This document shows positions 35,312 to 44,051 of a stretch of DNA of 56,383 bases, piece after piece; position 1 is the first letter of the stretch, and every line of letters starts with the position of its first letter. Under the pieces are notes generated by a model. That model did not search any database and was not told the origin of the DNA. It saw nothing but the letters and a program-made list of their open reading frames with translations. Origin of the DNA: Streptomyces griseus (GTDB taxonomy: Bacteria > Actinomycetota > Actinomycetes > Nanopelagicales > Nanopelagicaceae); contig CAMBDL010000010.1 of assembly GCA_945865365.1 (NCBI GenBank), positions 1-56,383 on the forward strand. The letters run 5' to 3'. The position numbers and the translations under genes are program-made.

Positions 35312-35875
35312 ATGATCCCGGCACCTGGTGCGGGCAGCGAAGGCATTAAAAAGAAGCGGAAGCGCAAGCGCCCCGCTAACCGCGGCCCCCAAACGACAAC
35401 TAAACCCAAGCCATCATCTCCATCTGCTGGTAAGCGGGTCTACGCAAAGCGAGTAGACGAGGTCAGCGCTGGAGGTTTGGTTATTGATTCCACTGGAACT
35501 ATGGGTTTACTAATTGGCCGCATCGATCAAAAAGACTCCTCCGGCACCAAATTATTGTGGTCGCTTCCAAAAGGACATATCGAGGCTGGTGAAACCCCAG
35601 AAGAAGCTGCGATCCGTGAAGTTGCCGAAGAGACTGGAATACATTCTACGATTTCACGCTCTCTTGGTGTTATCGATTTTTGGTTTATGGCTGGTGGTAA
35701 GAGAATTCATAAAACCGTACATCACTTTCTTTTTTCTGAAACTGGGGGCGAGTTAGCCCCGCAAGTGAGTGAAGTCGATGAAGTGTCATGGTTTCCGTTA
35801 ACTGAGATCATTGACCACTTGGCGTATCCGGATGAGAAGAAGTTGATTGCACGAAGCGGCGAGCTAAAAACATGA
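35312..35875 (+). CDS. NUDIX hydrolase with basic N-terminal tail
   Basis: A 187-residue pyrophosphohydrolase. The Nudix box GHIEAGETPEEAAIREVAEE (about 90-109) has all its catalytic Glu residues. A strongly basic, Pro/Lys/Arg-rich tail covers about 13-45 (KKKRKRKRP), suggesting contact with RNA, DNA or membrane. The position next to cca corresponds to mycobacterial mutT4. TACCCT ends 6 nt before the ATG, so the transcript is probably leaderless. The stop overlaps the DUF6049 start by 4 nt (ATGA). Confidence 0.9.
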   Translation: MIPAPGAGSEGIKKKRKRKRPANRGPQTTTKPKPSSPSAGKRVYAKRVDEVSAGGLVIDSTGTMGLLIGRIDQKDSSGTKLLWSLPKGHIEAGETPEEAAIREVAEETGIHSTISRSLGVIDFWFMAGGKRIHKTVHHFLFSETGGELAPQVSEVDEVSWFPLTEIIDHLAYPDEKKLIARSGELKT

Positions 35876-36987
35876 AGAAAATTCTCGGCGGCCTCCTATC
35901 TATATTTTTTCTGTGTGGGTCTCTTCCACTTTCCTTTGCATCAAGTTCGGTGGTAAAAATTGTAAGCCCGCCACACCAAAAATTTACTGGTGATTTTCGA
36001 AACGATGAGTTAGCTCAAGAGTTAACGCCATCGGGCAGACTGGGACAATTAGTTTTTGCACCTTCTGTTCGATCAAAAATCTGGGTGATAGATGCATCGC
36101 TCGTAGATGAAGTGATTGCGATGACTGGTGATTACACGCTTGCGAGCAAGGCTCTTCCTGTAGGAAGTGCCATCGCAACAAATTGGCTGTTACAGTTGAA
36201 GAAAGTCACTAGTTCTAATGATGTTATCTCCCTCGCCTATGGAAATCCTGATGTTGTTTTAGCCCGACGTTTAGCCCCGAGTGAACTGCGAGCGTATTAC
36301 GCATACGGCAAAGTAAAATTAGAGGCTTTTTTAGGTCGGATGGTTAGAACTTCAGCTGGTACTGGATTAAACGCTGGAACCTCGCAAATAAGTGGTGCCC
36401 AACGCTCGCGCTATAGCGAAAATCGTAAAGCACTCACACGGCTATCTAGGGTTGTTACCCATTCTGATGTCTCTGATCTGCGAATGAAATTAGCTCGATT
36501 ATTAACGCCAACCCTCGACAAGGGCTCTCGTGAGTATTTCACTGCCGATGCCACCGCTGCCGTGTCAGCTCAAACCTACAGATTGCGCGTAAACCCAGGC
36601 AAGTACCAGATAACTACCGAGAATGCCAAACTTCCAGTTACTGTAATTAATCAATTTCCCGTTGACGTCACCGTAGATATTGCAATGATGGCTAAAAACT
36701 CTCGAATCCTTGTGGCTAGCTTTACTGGAGTGCGCCTGCCCCCTAACTCAAAGGTTCAACTCGAGCTTGCAACTCAAGTGATTGCGCCGGGTGAGACAAC
36801 TGTGTTCGCCCAAATTACCGACTCAGAGTCGTTCTCGGTCGCTCCTTTCTCCATTTTGAAGCTCAATGCGACAGTAATTGATTCCAGGGTCACGTGGTTT
36901 ACCACCGGAGCGGCGATACTTCTCTTATTGGCCGCTATCGCCCAAAGTCTCCGCCGAGTTCGAAAGGGGCGCACTCATGAAATCTAA
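35872..36987 (+). CDS. DUF6049-like secreted/membrane protein, short form
   Basis: A 371-residue protein with a signal peptide (MKKILGGLLSIFFLCGSLPLSFA without its last residues listed as the core: KKILGGLL to SFASS) and one C-terminal transmembrane helix (about 343-358, then RRVRKG). The exported middle has a C-terminal immunoglobulin-like region (about 238-330). By place, between the NUDIX and murJ genes, it corresponds to mycobacterial Rv3909, but it is about half the size of that protein, so the family's large N-terminal part is reduced. Role in envelope assembly is inferred only from neighbours. Confidence 0.7.
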   Translation: MKKILGGLLSIFFLCGSLPLSFASSSVVKIVSPPHQKFTGDFRNDELAQELTPSGRLGQLVFAPSVRSKIWVIDASLVDEVIAMTGDYTLASKALPVGSAIATNWLLQLKKVTSSNDVISLAYGNPDVVLARRLAPSELRAYYAYGKVKLEAFLGRMVRTSAGTGLNAGTSQISGAQRSRYSENRKALTRLSRVVTHSDVSDLRMKLARLLTPTLDKGSREYFTADATAAVSAQTYRLRVNPGKYQITTENAKLPVTVINQFPVDVTVDIAMMAKNSRILVASFTGVRLPPNSKVQLELATQVIAPGETTVFAQITDSESFSVAPFSILKLNATVIDSRVTWFTTGAAILLLLAAIAQSLRRVRKGRTHEI

Positions 36988-38614
36988 TGAGCTCTTTCGT
37001 GCTTCTGGAATTATGGCACTCGGAACAATTATCTCACGTATTACAGGTTTCATCCGAGGTATTCTCATTGTCGCCGTTCTTGGCACCACATTACTGGCAG
37101 ATACTTACAATGTAGCAAATACTATGCCGAATATTTTATACAACTTACTCGTCGGTGGAGCATTGACTGCAGTGTTTATCCCACAGCTTGTTAGATCTTT
37201 TGACCATGAAGATGGTGGTAATGGTTTTGCTTCGCGCTTAGTAACAACAATCTCGTTAATTTTATTCGTTCTAGTTGTTGTTGGCGTCTACTTTGCTCCC
37301 GCATTAGTGCGGCTATACGCACCAGAGTTTTTCACTCCCGGTTTTGAAACTGAAGAAGAGATAGCAATTGCATTTACTCGCTACTGCCTTCCACAGATTT
37401 TTTTCTTGGGTGTTTTCACAATGCTAGGACAAGTAGCAAATGCACGTGGATCTTTCGGCCCTTTAATGTGGGCACCTATTGCTAATAACTTAGTAGGAAT
37501 AGCGCTTTTTGGTTCATTCCTTGTTTTTTCTCCCGCTATAACGGCTGAGACCATCACATCCTTGCAGGTACAAATTCTTGGGTGGGGAACCACATTCAGC
37601 GTTGTTGTACAGGCTTTAGTTTTAATTCCCGTGATAAGGCACTTAGGAATAACATTAAAACCTCAATGGGGTTTATCTGGCCTGGGTAAATCATTTGGTT
37701 TAGCAGGTTGGACGTTGCTATATGTATTAATTTCTCAACTTGGTTACTTGGTCACCGTTAATGTAGCAACTAGTGCTGCGGTAAGAAGCGCGCAGGAAGG
37801 CATTACGCGAGGTGTTGGTTATACGCCATATACATATGCTTACTTTGTAATGCTCTTGCCTTACTCAATCGTGACTATTTCAATTATTACAGCCATTCTT
37901 CCGCATTTGTCTCGCCTGGCCCTAGCTAAAGAGCGTGATGAGGTGCGAGTGCAGTTAATTCGGGCGATAAAGCTTGTCGGAGTTATAACAGTTCCTAGCG
38001 CCGTTGCCTTTTTCCTCTTCGGCTCACTCATTACAGAAGTTATCTTTGTTGGTATCCCTGTTGAGGATTCACGATACATAGGTTATGTACTGTCCGCTTT
38101 GAGTTTTGGTCTAGTTGCTTTTTCAATTAATTTAATTTTGATCCGCGGATTCAACGCATTTGAAGATACAAGGACGCAAGTAATTTCAATTTTAATTATT
38201 AATTTACTCTCCGTCGGGCTCTCTTACTTATTTCTTCATCTCCTTAGAATTGAGTGGGTAACTATTGGTCTTGGTTTAGCCTTCTCTGTTAGCTACTTAA
38301 TTGGTCTGTTAATTACGCTTTCACTGCTCAAGAAACATACGGGCCGAATCAAAGTTATGGATTTTCTAGGTCAGCATCTTCGTTTATTGGGCGCAGCATT
38401 TGGCGTCATGACCCCTTTGTACGTTTTAATGCGCTACATCACATGGATTGGTGTTGAGTTATCGCCACTAGCTCGCGCAGGCGAACTTCTTCTCGTAATG
38501 GTGATGGGCTTTTTGGGATATTTAGTTGCAGGCAGAGCCGTCGGTGTTGAAGAGATTAGTATGATCCGTCACTTACGTGACTCGGTTGTTCGCCGCCCAT
38601 CAAGTGCGGAATAA
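36977..38614 (+). CDS. murJ: Lipid II flippase MurJ (MviN)
   Basis: A 545-residue membrane protein with about fourteen hydrophobic segments that should flip lipid II. The N-terminus (SGIMALGTIISRITGFIRG) and NILYNLLVGGALTAVFIP are family hallmarks. The ATG at 36977 has AAAGGGG upstream and overlaps the end of the DUF6049 gene by 11 nt; an earlier in-frame ATG lies inside that gene and is rejected. It lacks the long cytoplasmic pseudokinase tail that mycobacterial MviN carries. No sigM or anti-sigma gene follows; trxB begins 52 nt later. Confidence 0.94.
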   Translation: MKSNELFRASGIMALGTIISRITGFIRGILIVAVLGTTLLADTYNVANTMPNILYNLLVGGALTAVFIPQLVRSFDHEDGGNGFASRLVTTISLILFVLVVVGVYFAPALVRLYAPEFFTPGFETEEEIAIAFTRYCLPQIFFLGVFTMLGQVANARGSFGPLMWAPIANNLVGIALFGSFLVFSPAITAETITSLQVQILGWGTTFSVVVQALVLIPVIRHLGITLKPQWGLSGLGKSFGLAGWTLLYVLISQLGYLVTVNVATSAAVRSAQEGITRGVGYTPYTYAYFVMLLPYSIVTISIITAILPHLSRLALAKERDEVRVQLIRAIKLVGVITVPSAVAFFLFGSLITEVIFVGIPVEDSRYIGYVLSALSFGLVAFSINLILIRGFNAFEDTRTQVISILIINLLSVGLSYLFLHLLRIEWVTIGLGLAFSVSYLIGLLITLSLLKKHTGRIKVMDFLGQHLRLLGAAFGVMTPLYVLMRYITWIGVELSPLARAGELLLVMVMGFLGYLVAGRAVGVEEISMIRHLRDSVVRRPSSAE

Positions 38615-38666
38615 AGCGTGTAAATTGAGGGTTATAGGCACTAGTGCAGTTAACAAGGGGTGAAGT

Positions 38667-39596
38667 ATGAGTGATGTGCGTGATGTAGTAATTGTGGGAT
38701 CTGGGCCAGCTGGTTACACGGCCGCTATTTACGCATCTCGTGCTCAGATGAATCCAATTATTTATGAAGGTTCGGTCACCGCTGGTGGCGCGCTCATGAA
38801 TACAACCGAAGTAGAGAATTTTCCAGGTTTTGTTGAGGGAGTAATGGGCCCAGATTTAATGGACAACATGCGCAAACAAGCTAAACGTTTCGGTGCGCAG
38901 TTAATCACAGATGACATTGTTGAGATGGATTTAGTTGGCGATATAAAGACACTCACCGATGGATCAGGAAATATTGTTAAAGCTAAAACCGTCATTTTGG
39001 CAACTGGTAGCGCTTACCGTGAAATTGGGTTAGAAAATGAAAAGCGTTTATCGGGCCGCGGTGTTTCATGGTGCGCAACATGTGATGGTTTCTTTTTCCG
39101 TGATCAAACTATCGCCGTTGTAGGCGGGGGAGACTCTGCCGTAGAAGAGGCGACATTCTTAACGCGTTTTGCAACTAAGGTTGTTCTTATTCATCGTCGC
39201 GATGCGTTGCGAGCCTCAAAGATTATGATTGACCGTGCGACTTCAAATCCAAAGATTGAGTTTTTGTGGAACACAGAGGTTGTTGATGTTCTTGGGGAGA
39301 CAAAGGTTTCAGGATTAAAGCTGCGCAACACCCTCGACGGTACTGAGACTGAACGCGCCTTCACCGGTTTATTTGTTGCAATCGGACACATCCCTCGCAG
39401 TGAACTCATCGCGAATCAGATTACGCTCAATGGCGAGGGTTACGTGGAGGTAGAGGGCCGATCTACGCGTACAAATATTCCTGGTGTTTTTGCTTGTGGT
39501 GACCTGGTCGACCATACCTATCGCCAAGCCATCACTGCCGCCGGCTCGGGCTGCCAAGCCGCCCTTGATGCCGAGAAATATCTAGCACACCACTAA
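38667..39596 (+). CDS. trxB: Thioredoxin reductase
   Basis: A 309-residue NADPH-dependent flavoenzyme that reduces thioredoxin. The FAD motif [16 protein letters not shown] is at 11-26, the redox-active CATC in [11 protein letters not shown] is at about 136-139, and the NADPH motif [12 protein letters not shown] follows. AAGGGG precedes the ATG. It precedes trxA by 37 nt, in one unit with it. Confidence 0.97.
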   Translation: MSDVRDVVIVGSGPAGYTAAIYASRAQMNPIIYEGSVTAGGALMNTTEVENFPGFVEGVMGPDLMDNMRKQAKRFGAQLITDDIVEMDLVGDIKTLTDGSGNIVKAKTVILATGSAYREIGLENEKRLSGRGVSWCATCDGFFFRDQTIAVVGGGDSAVEEATFLTRFATKVVLIHRRDALRASKIMIDRATSNPKIEFLWNTEVVDVLGETKVSGLKLRNTLDGTETERAFTGLFVAIGHIPRSELIANQITLNGEGYVEVEGRSTRTNIPGVFACGDLVDHTYRQAITAAGSGCQAALDAEKYLAHH

Positions 39597-39633
39597 AGTT
39601 CACATACTATAAAGGGAGATCTGGGGAGTAAAC

Positions 39634-39957
39634 ATGGCAACAAGTACGGTAACGACCACGACTTTTGATGCAGAGGTTTTAAAGAGCAGCCTGCCGGTTT
39701 TAGTTGATTTTTGGGCTGAATGGTGTGGGCCTTGCCGTGCCCTTGGACCGATTCTTGAGGAAATCTCTGATGAATACGGCTCAAAAATTAAGATCGTAAA
39801 ACTCAACACTGATGAAGAGTCTGCAATCGCCATTAAGTATGGAGTTCTTGCGCTTCCAACAATGAATGTTTTTGTTAACGGAGAAGTTGTAAAAACTATC
39901 GTTGGCGCAAAACCAAAGCCTGTACTTCTAAAAGATCTCGCAAGTTTCATCGCTTAA
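39634..39957 (+). CDS. trxA: Thioredoxin
   Basis: A 107-residue thioredoxin with the active site WCGPC (about 30-34) and the cis-Pro loop ALPTMNVF. It takes electrons from TrxB, encoded just upstream. GGGGAG lies before the ATG. The next gene, cwlM-like, starts 20 nt downstream. Confidence 0.97.
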   Translation: MATSTVTTTTFDAEVLKSSLPVLVDFWAEWCGPCRALGPILEEISDEYGSKIKIVKLNTDEESAIAIKYGVLALPTMNVFVNGEVVKTIVGAKPKPVLLKDLASFIA

Positions 39958-39977
39958 TTTTCTTCTTAGGAAAACTA

Positions 39978-40970
39978 ATGCCAGAACTAACGCCAGCGCA
40001 GATTAGATCCTTTCAACAGGCCCGCGGTTTAAGCGTCACGGGTTTGATTGATGATGTAACTGCACGCGCGCTCGAAGAAGCTCGTTGGAAATTAGGTGAT
40101 CGCTCTTTAAATCTACAAACCCCACCTTTAATGCGCGGTGATGATGTTGCAGCTTTACAGTCTCGGCTAACAGAGATGGGTTTTGATTGTGGCCGCGTTG
40201 ATGGAATTTATGGTCCGCGATCTGAATCTGCAGTAAAGGAGTTTCAGCAATCTGTTGGTATTCATGTTGATGGAAAATGTGGGCCAGCGACAATAATTGC
40301 GCTGCTGCGATTGACTCGAATTGTTTCTGGAGGAGCCCCTTCTGCAATGCGCGAAAGTGCTACACAAAGAAATCGTGGTCCGGCACTTGCAAATAAAGTT
40401 ATAGTGTTAAATCCAGATGGTGTTGATCCACTTATCTATGATGTTGCTGTACGCACTGAAGGGCGGTTATTAGCCTTAGGCGCTTCGGTTTTCTTAACCC
40501 GTGGTGTTTCCAATAACCCAACCGAAGTTGAACGTATTGCTTTTACAAATCAAAGTGGCGCCGATTTAATGATCTCATTTCATGTAGATACTTATGTAAA
40601 CGAGATAGCTCATGGCGCTGCAACATATTTCTACGGCAGTGACGCTCACGGAGTGCACTCAATTGTTGGTGAGCGATTTGCCTCTTTGGTTCAGCGCGAA
40701 CTGTGCGCCAGAACAGATCTGACGAACTGCCGCACACATGCCAAAGCGTGGGATCTCCTGCGATTAACACGTGCACCTGCCGTACAAATTGATCTTGGTT
40801 ATGACACTAACCCAGGGGATATGGAGCGCATCGCTAGAGCTGATTTCAGAGATGTCATTGCTGAGGCTTTAGTAATAGCTATTCAACGCCTATATTTGGC
40901 TGCCGAAGATGATGCAAAGACTGGAACACTGCGTATTGCAGATCTTAGAAGCGCGGGTATTCGCCGCTAA
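39978..40970 (+). CDS. cwlM: CwlM-like N-acetylmuramoyl-L-alanine amidase homologue, probably inactive
   Basis: A 330-residue protein with a partial and a full peptidoglycan-binding domain (about 1-37 and 50-113) followed by an Amidase_3 fold (140-305). The zinc and catalytic residues are degraded: the usual GHGG is NPDGVD (145-150), the second metal Glu appears lost, H202 in SFHVDTY is kept, and the catalytic Glu position is D272 in QIDLGYDTN. No signal peptide is seen. Mycobacterial CwlM is also a cytoplasmic, non-catalytic protein that stimulates MurA when phosphorylated; this place (after trxA) is the same. A Thr pair near the end (TGT, 315-317) might be a phosphosite, which is a guess. 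Confidence 0.85.
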   Translation: MPELTPAQIRSFQQARGLSVTGLIDDVTARALEEARWKLGDRSLNLQTPPLMRGDDVAALQSRLTEMGFDCGRVDGIYGPRSESAVKEFQQSVGIHVDGKCGPATIIALLRLTRIVSGGAPSAMRESATQRNRGPALANKVIVLNPDGVDPLIYDVAVRTEGRLLALGASVFLTRGVSNNPTEVERIAFTNQSGADLMISFHVDTYVNEIAHGAATYFYGSDAHGVHSIVGERFASLVQRELCARTDLTNCRTHAKAWDLLRLTRAPAVQIDLGYDTNPGDMERIARADFRDVIAEALVIAIQRLYLAAEDDAKTGTLRIADLRSAGIRR

Positions 40971-41011
40971 ATGACACTCGAAGTTCGTACTGGTTATGGC
41001 AGACTTCGCCC

Positions 41012-42274
41012 ATGTCTGAGATAACGCAACGATTTGCAACAGGGGCTCCTCAAAATTTAGAGGCGCGTTTTGCAAGCCGTGCCGCACACATGAAGCCAAG
41101 TGAGATTCGCTCACTCTTTGCCGTTGCCTCTCGTCCTGAAATCGTCTCACTCGCCGGTGGTATGCCTAACTTGTCCGCCTTTCCTATGGCGATGATGGCC
41201 GATGTTGTTCAAAAGCTAGTACTAACTAATGGTGGTGAGGCGCTGCAATATGGCAGTGGACAAGGCCATCCAAAGCTGCGCGAGCAGATCTGTGAAGTTA
41301 TGGCCCTTGAAGGTATCCGCGCTAACCCCGATGATGTCTTGGTAACAACAGGTTCACAACAGGCCCTTGATCTCATCTCTCGAATCTTTATCGATCCAGG
41401 CGATGTTGTCTTGGCCGAAGCCCCTTCCTATGTTGGGGCCTTGGGAACTTTTCACCAGTATGAGGCCTCCGTTGTTCACGTTGAGACCGATGACCTTGGC
41501 TTAGTCCCACAGGGTCTGCGTGATGCCATTACCAGTGTGCGGGCGGGCGGGCGCACAATCAAATTCCTGTACATGATCCCTAACTATCAAAACCCATCCG
41601 GTGTTTTACTACCGGCTGAGCGTCGAACCGAGATTTTAGCTATCTGTCGCGAGGCTGGAATCTTTGTCGTTGAAGATAATCCATATGGTCTATTGGGTTT
41701 TGATAAGCCATCGCCCAATGCCATGCGCGCTGAGGATTCAGAGAATGTGATTTATCTAGGAACTTTTTCTAAGACAATCGCACCAGGGCTTCGAGTTGGT
41801 TGGGCGCTTGTGCCTCCATCACTGAAAGAGAAGATGGTGATTGCAAGTGAGTCTTCAATTTTATGTCCTTCAAACTTTGCACAACTAACGATTTCAAGCT
41901 ATTTAGCCGACCAACCATGGCGCGATCAAATCGCTTCTTTCTGCGATTTATATAAGGTGCGTCGCGATGCGATGTTGGAGTCGCTAGATGAGTATTTCCC
42001 TGCAGCCGCAAAGTGGACCAAACCTGGTGGTGGTTTCTATGTGTGGGTTACCTTGCCACCGGAAATCGATACAACTGCATTAATGCCTAAAGCCATTGTT
42101 GCAAAGGTTGCTTATGTGCCAGGTACTGCTTTTTATGCCGATGGTTTTGGTTCGTGGTCATTGCGTTTGTCGTACTGCTATCCAACTCCTGAACGAATCC
42201 GCGAAGGCGTTAAGGCGTTAGGTGGAGTAATTAAAACGGAGATGTCTCGCCGCGACGGAAATCAACTACATTAA
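41012..42274 (+). CDS. PLP-dependent aminotransferase (class I, MocR/2-aminoadipate type)
   Basis: A 420-residue fold-type I aminotransferase without a DNA-binding domain. It has the substrate loop LAGGMPNLSAFP, the YGSGQGHPKLRE region, NYQNPSG, and the PLP-lysine in TFSKTIAPGLRVGW. It resembles the PLP enzyme that many Actinobacteria carry between parB and trxA. Its substrate is not known; members act on 2-aminoadipate, aromatic or branched-chain amino acids. Its end overlaps the convergent parB end by 4 nt. Confidence 0.88.
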   Translation: MSEITQRFATGAPQNLEARFASRAAHMKPSEIRSLFAVASRPEIVSLAGGMPNLSAFPMAMMADVVQKLVLTNGGEALQYGSGQGHPKLREQICEVMALEGIRANPDDVLVTTGSQQALDLISRIFIDPGDVVLAEAPSYVGALGTFHQYEASVVHVETDDLGLVPQGLRDAITSVRAGGRTIKFLYMIPNYQNPSGVLLPAERRTEILAICREAGIFVVEDNPYGLLGFDKPSPNAMRAEDSENVIYLGTFSKTIAPGLRVGWALVPPSLKEKMVIASESSILCPSNFAQLTISSYLADQPWRDQIASFCDLYKVRRDAMLESLDEYFPAAAKWTKPGGGFYVWVTLPPEIDTTALMPKAIVAKVAYVPGTAFYADGFGSWSLRLSYCYPTPERIREGVKALGGVIKTEMSRRDGNQLH

Positions 42275-43131
42275 CTCTCCAGCTTGTGAGTCAAACGTTT
42301 TAAATCTTCAGCTCCAGCGAACTCAACAACAATAGTGCCTTTTTTAACACTGCCTTGAATCCTTACGCGAGTATCTAACGCGTCGCCAATTCGTTCGGCG
42401 ATTTCATTAAACTCAATAATGCTTGATGTAACCGTTGTAAGTTTCTTGGTTTTCTTTCTGGTTGGACTTGAGGTGATCACTTGTTCAGTAGCGCGAACAC
42501 TTAAGCCTTCTTTCACGATTCTATTCGCTAGAGCCTCGATTGCATGCGAATCACTTAAGCCAAGAAGTGCGCGAGCATGGCCCGCCGACAACACACCCGT
42601 TGTGAGTTTTTGTTGAACCGATAATGGAAGATTCATTAAGCGAATTGTGTTTGATATCAATGGTCGTGAGCGTCCAAGTTTTATTGCTAACTCTTCATGC
42701 GTGCATTTAAAGTCCGTTAACAACTGAGAATAGGCCGCGGCCTCTTCTAGTGCATTGAGTTGGCTGCGGTGGATATTTTCTATAAGAGCTTCACGAAGTA
42801 ACTCATTATCCGATGTCTGTCGAATGATTACGGGGATAGTTTTTAAACCTGCAGCCTTTGCAGCGCGAAAGCGTCTTTCGCCCATAATTAATTCATATTT
42901 ACTTGGTCCAACTTGACGCACAACCGGGGGTTGCAAAATACCTATCTCTTTAATCGATGCAATTAATTCATTGAGTGAGTCTTGATCAAAATGTGTACGT
43001 GGTTGGCGAGGGTTAGGAGAAATATCGCTGAGTGAGACTTCGTTCTGTGTTGCAACTTCTTCTCCATCAACAGTAAGTGATGTTGGAATTAATGCATCTA
43101 GGTGTGTTCCTAAGCCGCCACGACGTGCCAT
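42271..43131 (-). CDS. parB: Chromosome-partitioning protein ParB
   Basis: A 286-residue DNA-binding CTPase that loads at parS and spreads. The N-terminal domain has GERRFRAAKAAGL (box II) and IENIHRSQLNALEEA; the helix-turn-helix follows (HEELAIKLGRSRPLISNTI), then a C-terminal dimer region. The start overlaps the parA stop by 1 nt, so the two are coupled. Two parS sites lie close by at 44022 and 44610. Confidence 0.96.
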   Translation of the reverse strand: MARRGGLGTHLDALIPTSLTVDGEEVATQNEVSLSDISPNPRQPRTHFDQDSLNELIASIKEIGILQPPVVRQVGPSKYELIMGERRFRAAKAAGLKTIPVIIRQTSDNELLREALIENIHRSQLNALEEAAAYSQLLTDFKCTHEELAIKLGRSRPLISNTIRLMNLPLSVQQKLTTGVLSAGHARALLGLSDSHAIEALANRIVKEGLSVRATEQVITSSPTRKKTKKLTTVTSSIIEFNEIAERIGDALDTRVRIQGSVKKGTIVVEFAGAEDLKRLTHKLES

Positions 43132-44042
43132 TATGCAATCTCACCTTCGCGTTTGTAATGTATTGAAACAACATTTGAGTCAAATGGTTTTGAGCGCAGA
43201 GCAAGTTCGCGAGCTACAGACATATATGCAATAGCCCCGGGTGATGCTGCGTCGTACGTCATCACTGTCTGATTAAAACCTGGAGCCTCAGATACCCGAA
43301 CTGCGCGTGGAATTGGAATATCAATTAACTCATTGGGATAGTGTTTGCGAATCTCATCTGCAACATCATTGGCTAAACGTGTGCGCCCATCAAACATTGT
43401 TAGTACAAATGTAGAGAGCTTTAAGTTAGCGTTCAAACGCTTCTTAACTACCTCAAAGGTTTTTAATAGTTGTGATAAACCTTCGAGTGCGTAATATTCA
43501 CATTGAATTGGAATCAACATCTCTTTAGCCGCGGTCAGTGCGTTGATTGTTAATAAACCTAAACTTGGTGGGCAGTCGATAAAGATGTAGTCCAGTGCAT
43601 CTCCACGTTTTTCGCGATCCCCGACTAACTCCTCTATCGCCTCTTTAAGCCGCATTTCTCGCGCGACCATTGGTACTAATTCGATTTCAGCCTGAGCCAA
43701 TGAGGTGTTGGATGAGATGCACTCAAGGGAGGGAAAGCCCTTTACTTTTTGGGCACACGCCGACATCGTCGTATCGCCCATTAAAACCTCATAGATCCCT
43801 GGATTTTCTAGATGCTCCACACCAAAGGCTGTCGAGGCATTTCCTTGAGGATCTAGGTCGATGACCACCACATTCAGGCCCCCCATAGATAGGGCCGCTG
43901 CGATATTAACCGTGGTGGTGGTTTTGCCTACCCCGCCTTTTTGATTGGCCACAGTAATAATTCGGGTGTTGGCAGGTTTAGCCATCGCCTCTTTGAGGCG
44001 GCGGGTCCCAACTACGTTCTTTGTTTCACGTGAATCATTCAC
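43131..44042 (-). CDS. parA: Chromosome-partitioning ATPase ParA (Soj)
   Basis: A 303-residue Walker-type ATPase that moves ParB-parS complexes. The deviant Walker A KGGVGKTTTTVN is at about 35-46 and the following strands (VVVIDLDPQGNAS) match. The start is GTG at 44042, giving MNDSRETKNV; the codons SRET lie within a parS-like site (44022-44037). A second start near codon 20 (MAKPANT) is possible. It lies 9 nt after rsmG and in an operon with parB. Confidence 0.95.
   Translation of the reverse strand: MNDSRETKNVVGTRRLKEAMAKPANTRIITVANQKGGVGKTTTTVNIAAALSMGGLNVVVIDLDPQGNASTAFGVEHLENPGIYEVLMGDTTMSACAQKVKGFPSLECISSNTSLAQAEIELVPMVAREMRLKEAIEELVGDREKRGDALDYIFIDCPPSLGLLTINALTAAKEMLIPIQCEYYALEGLSQLLKTFEVVKKRLNANLKLSTFVLTMFDGRTRLANDVADEIRKHYPNELIDIPIPRAVRVSEAPGFNQTVMTYDAASPGAIAYMSVARELALRSKPFDSNVVSIHYKREGEIA
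44022..44037. other. parS site inside the parA 5' end
   Basis: TGTTTCACGTGAATCA matches the ParB site TGTTTCACGTGAAACA at 15 of 16 positions, with an intact TTCACGTGAA core. It is read in frame as DSRET in parA. Confidence 0.9.
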
Positions 44043-44051
44043 AGGGCTCAG

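Noticed and set aside
34744-35349. 201-codon plus-strand frame
   Set aside because: Antisense of cca; no promoter, no domain.
36878-36976. Longer start of murJ
   Set aside because: Those codons overlap DUF6049 in another frame; the ATG at 36977 has a ribosome site and begins the known fold.
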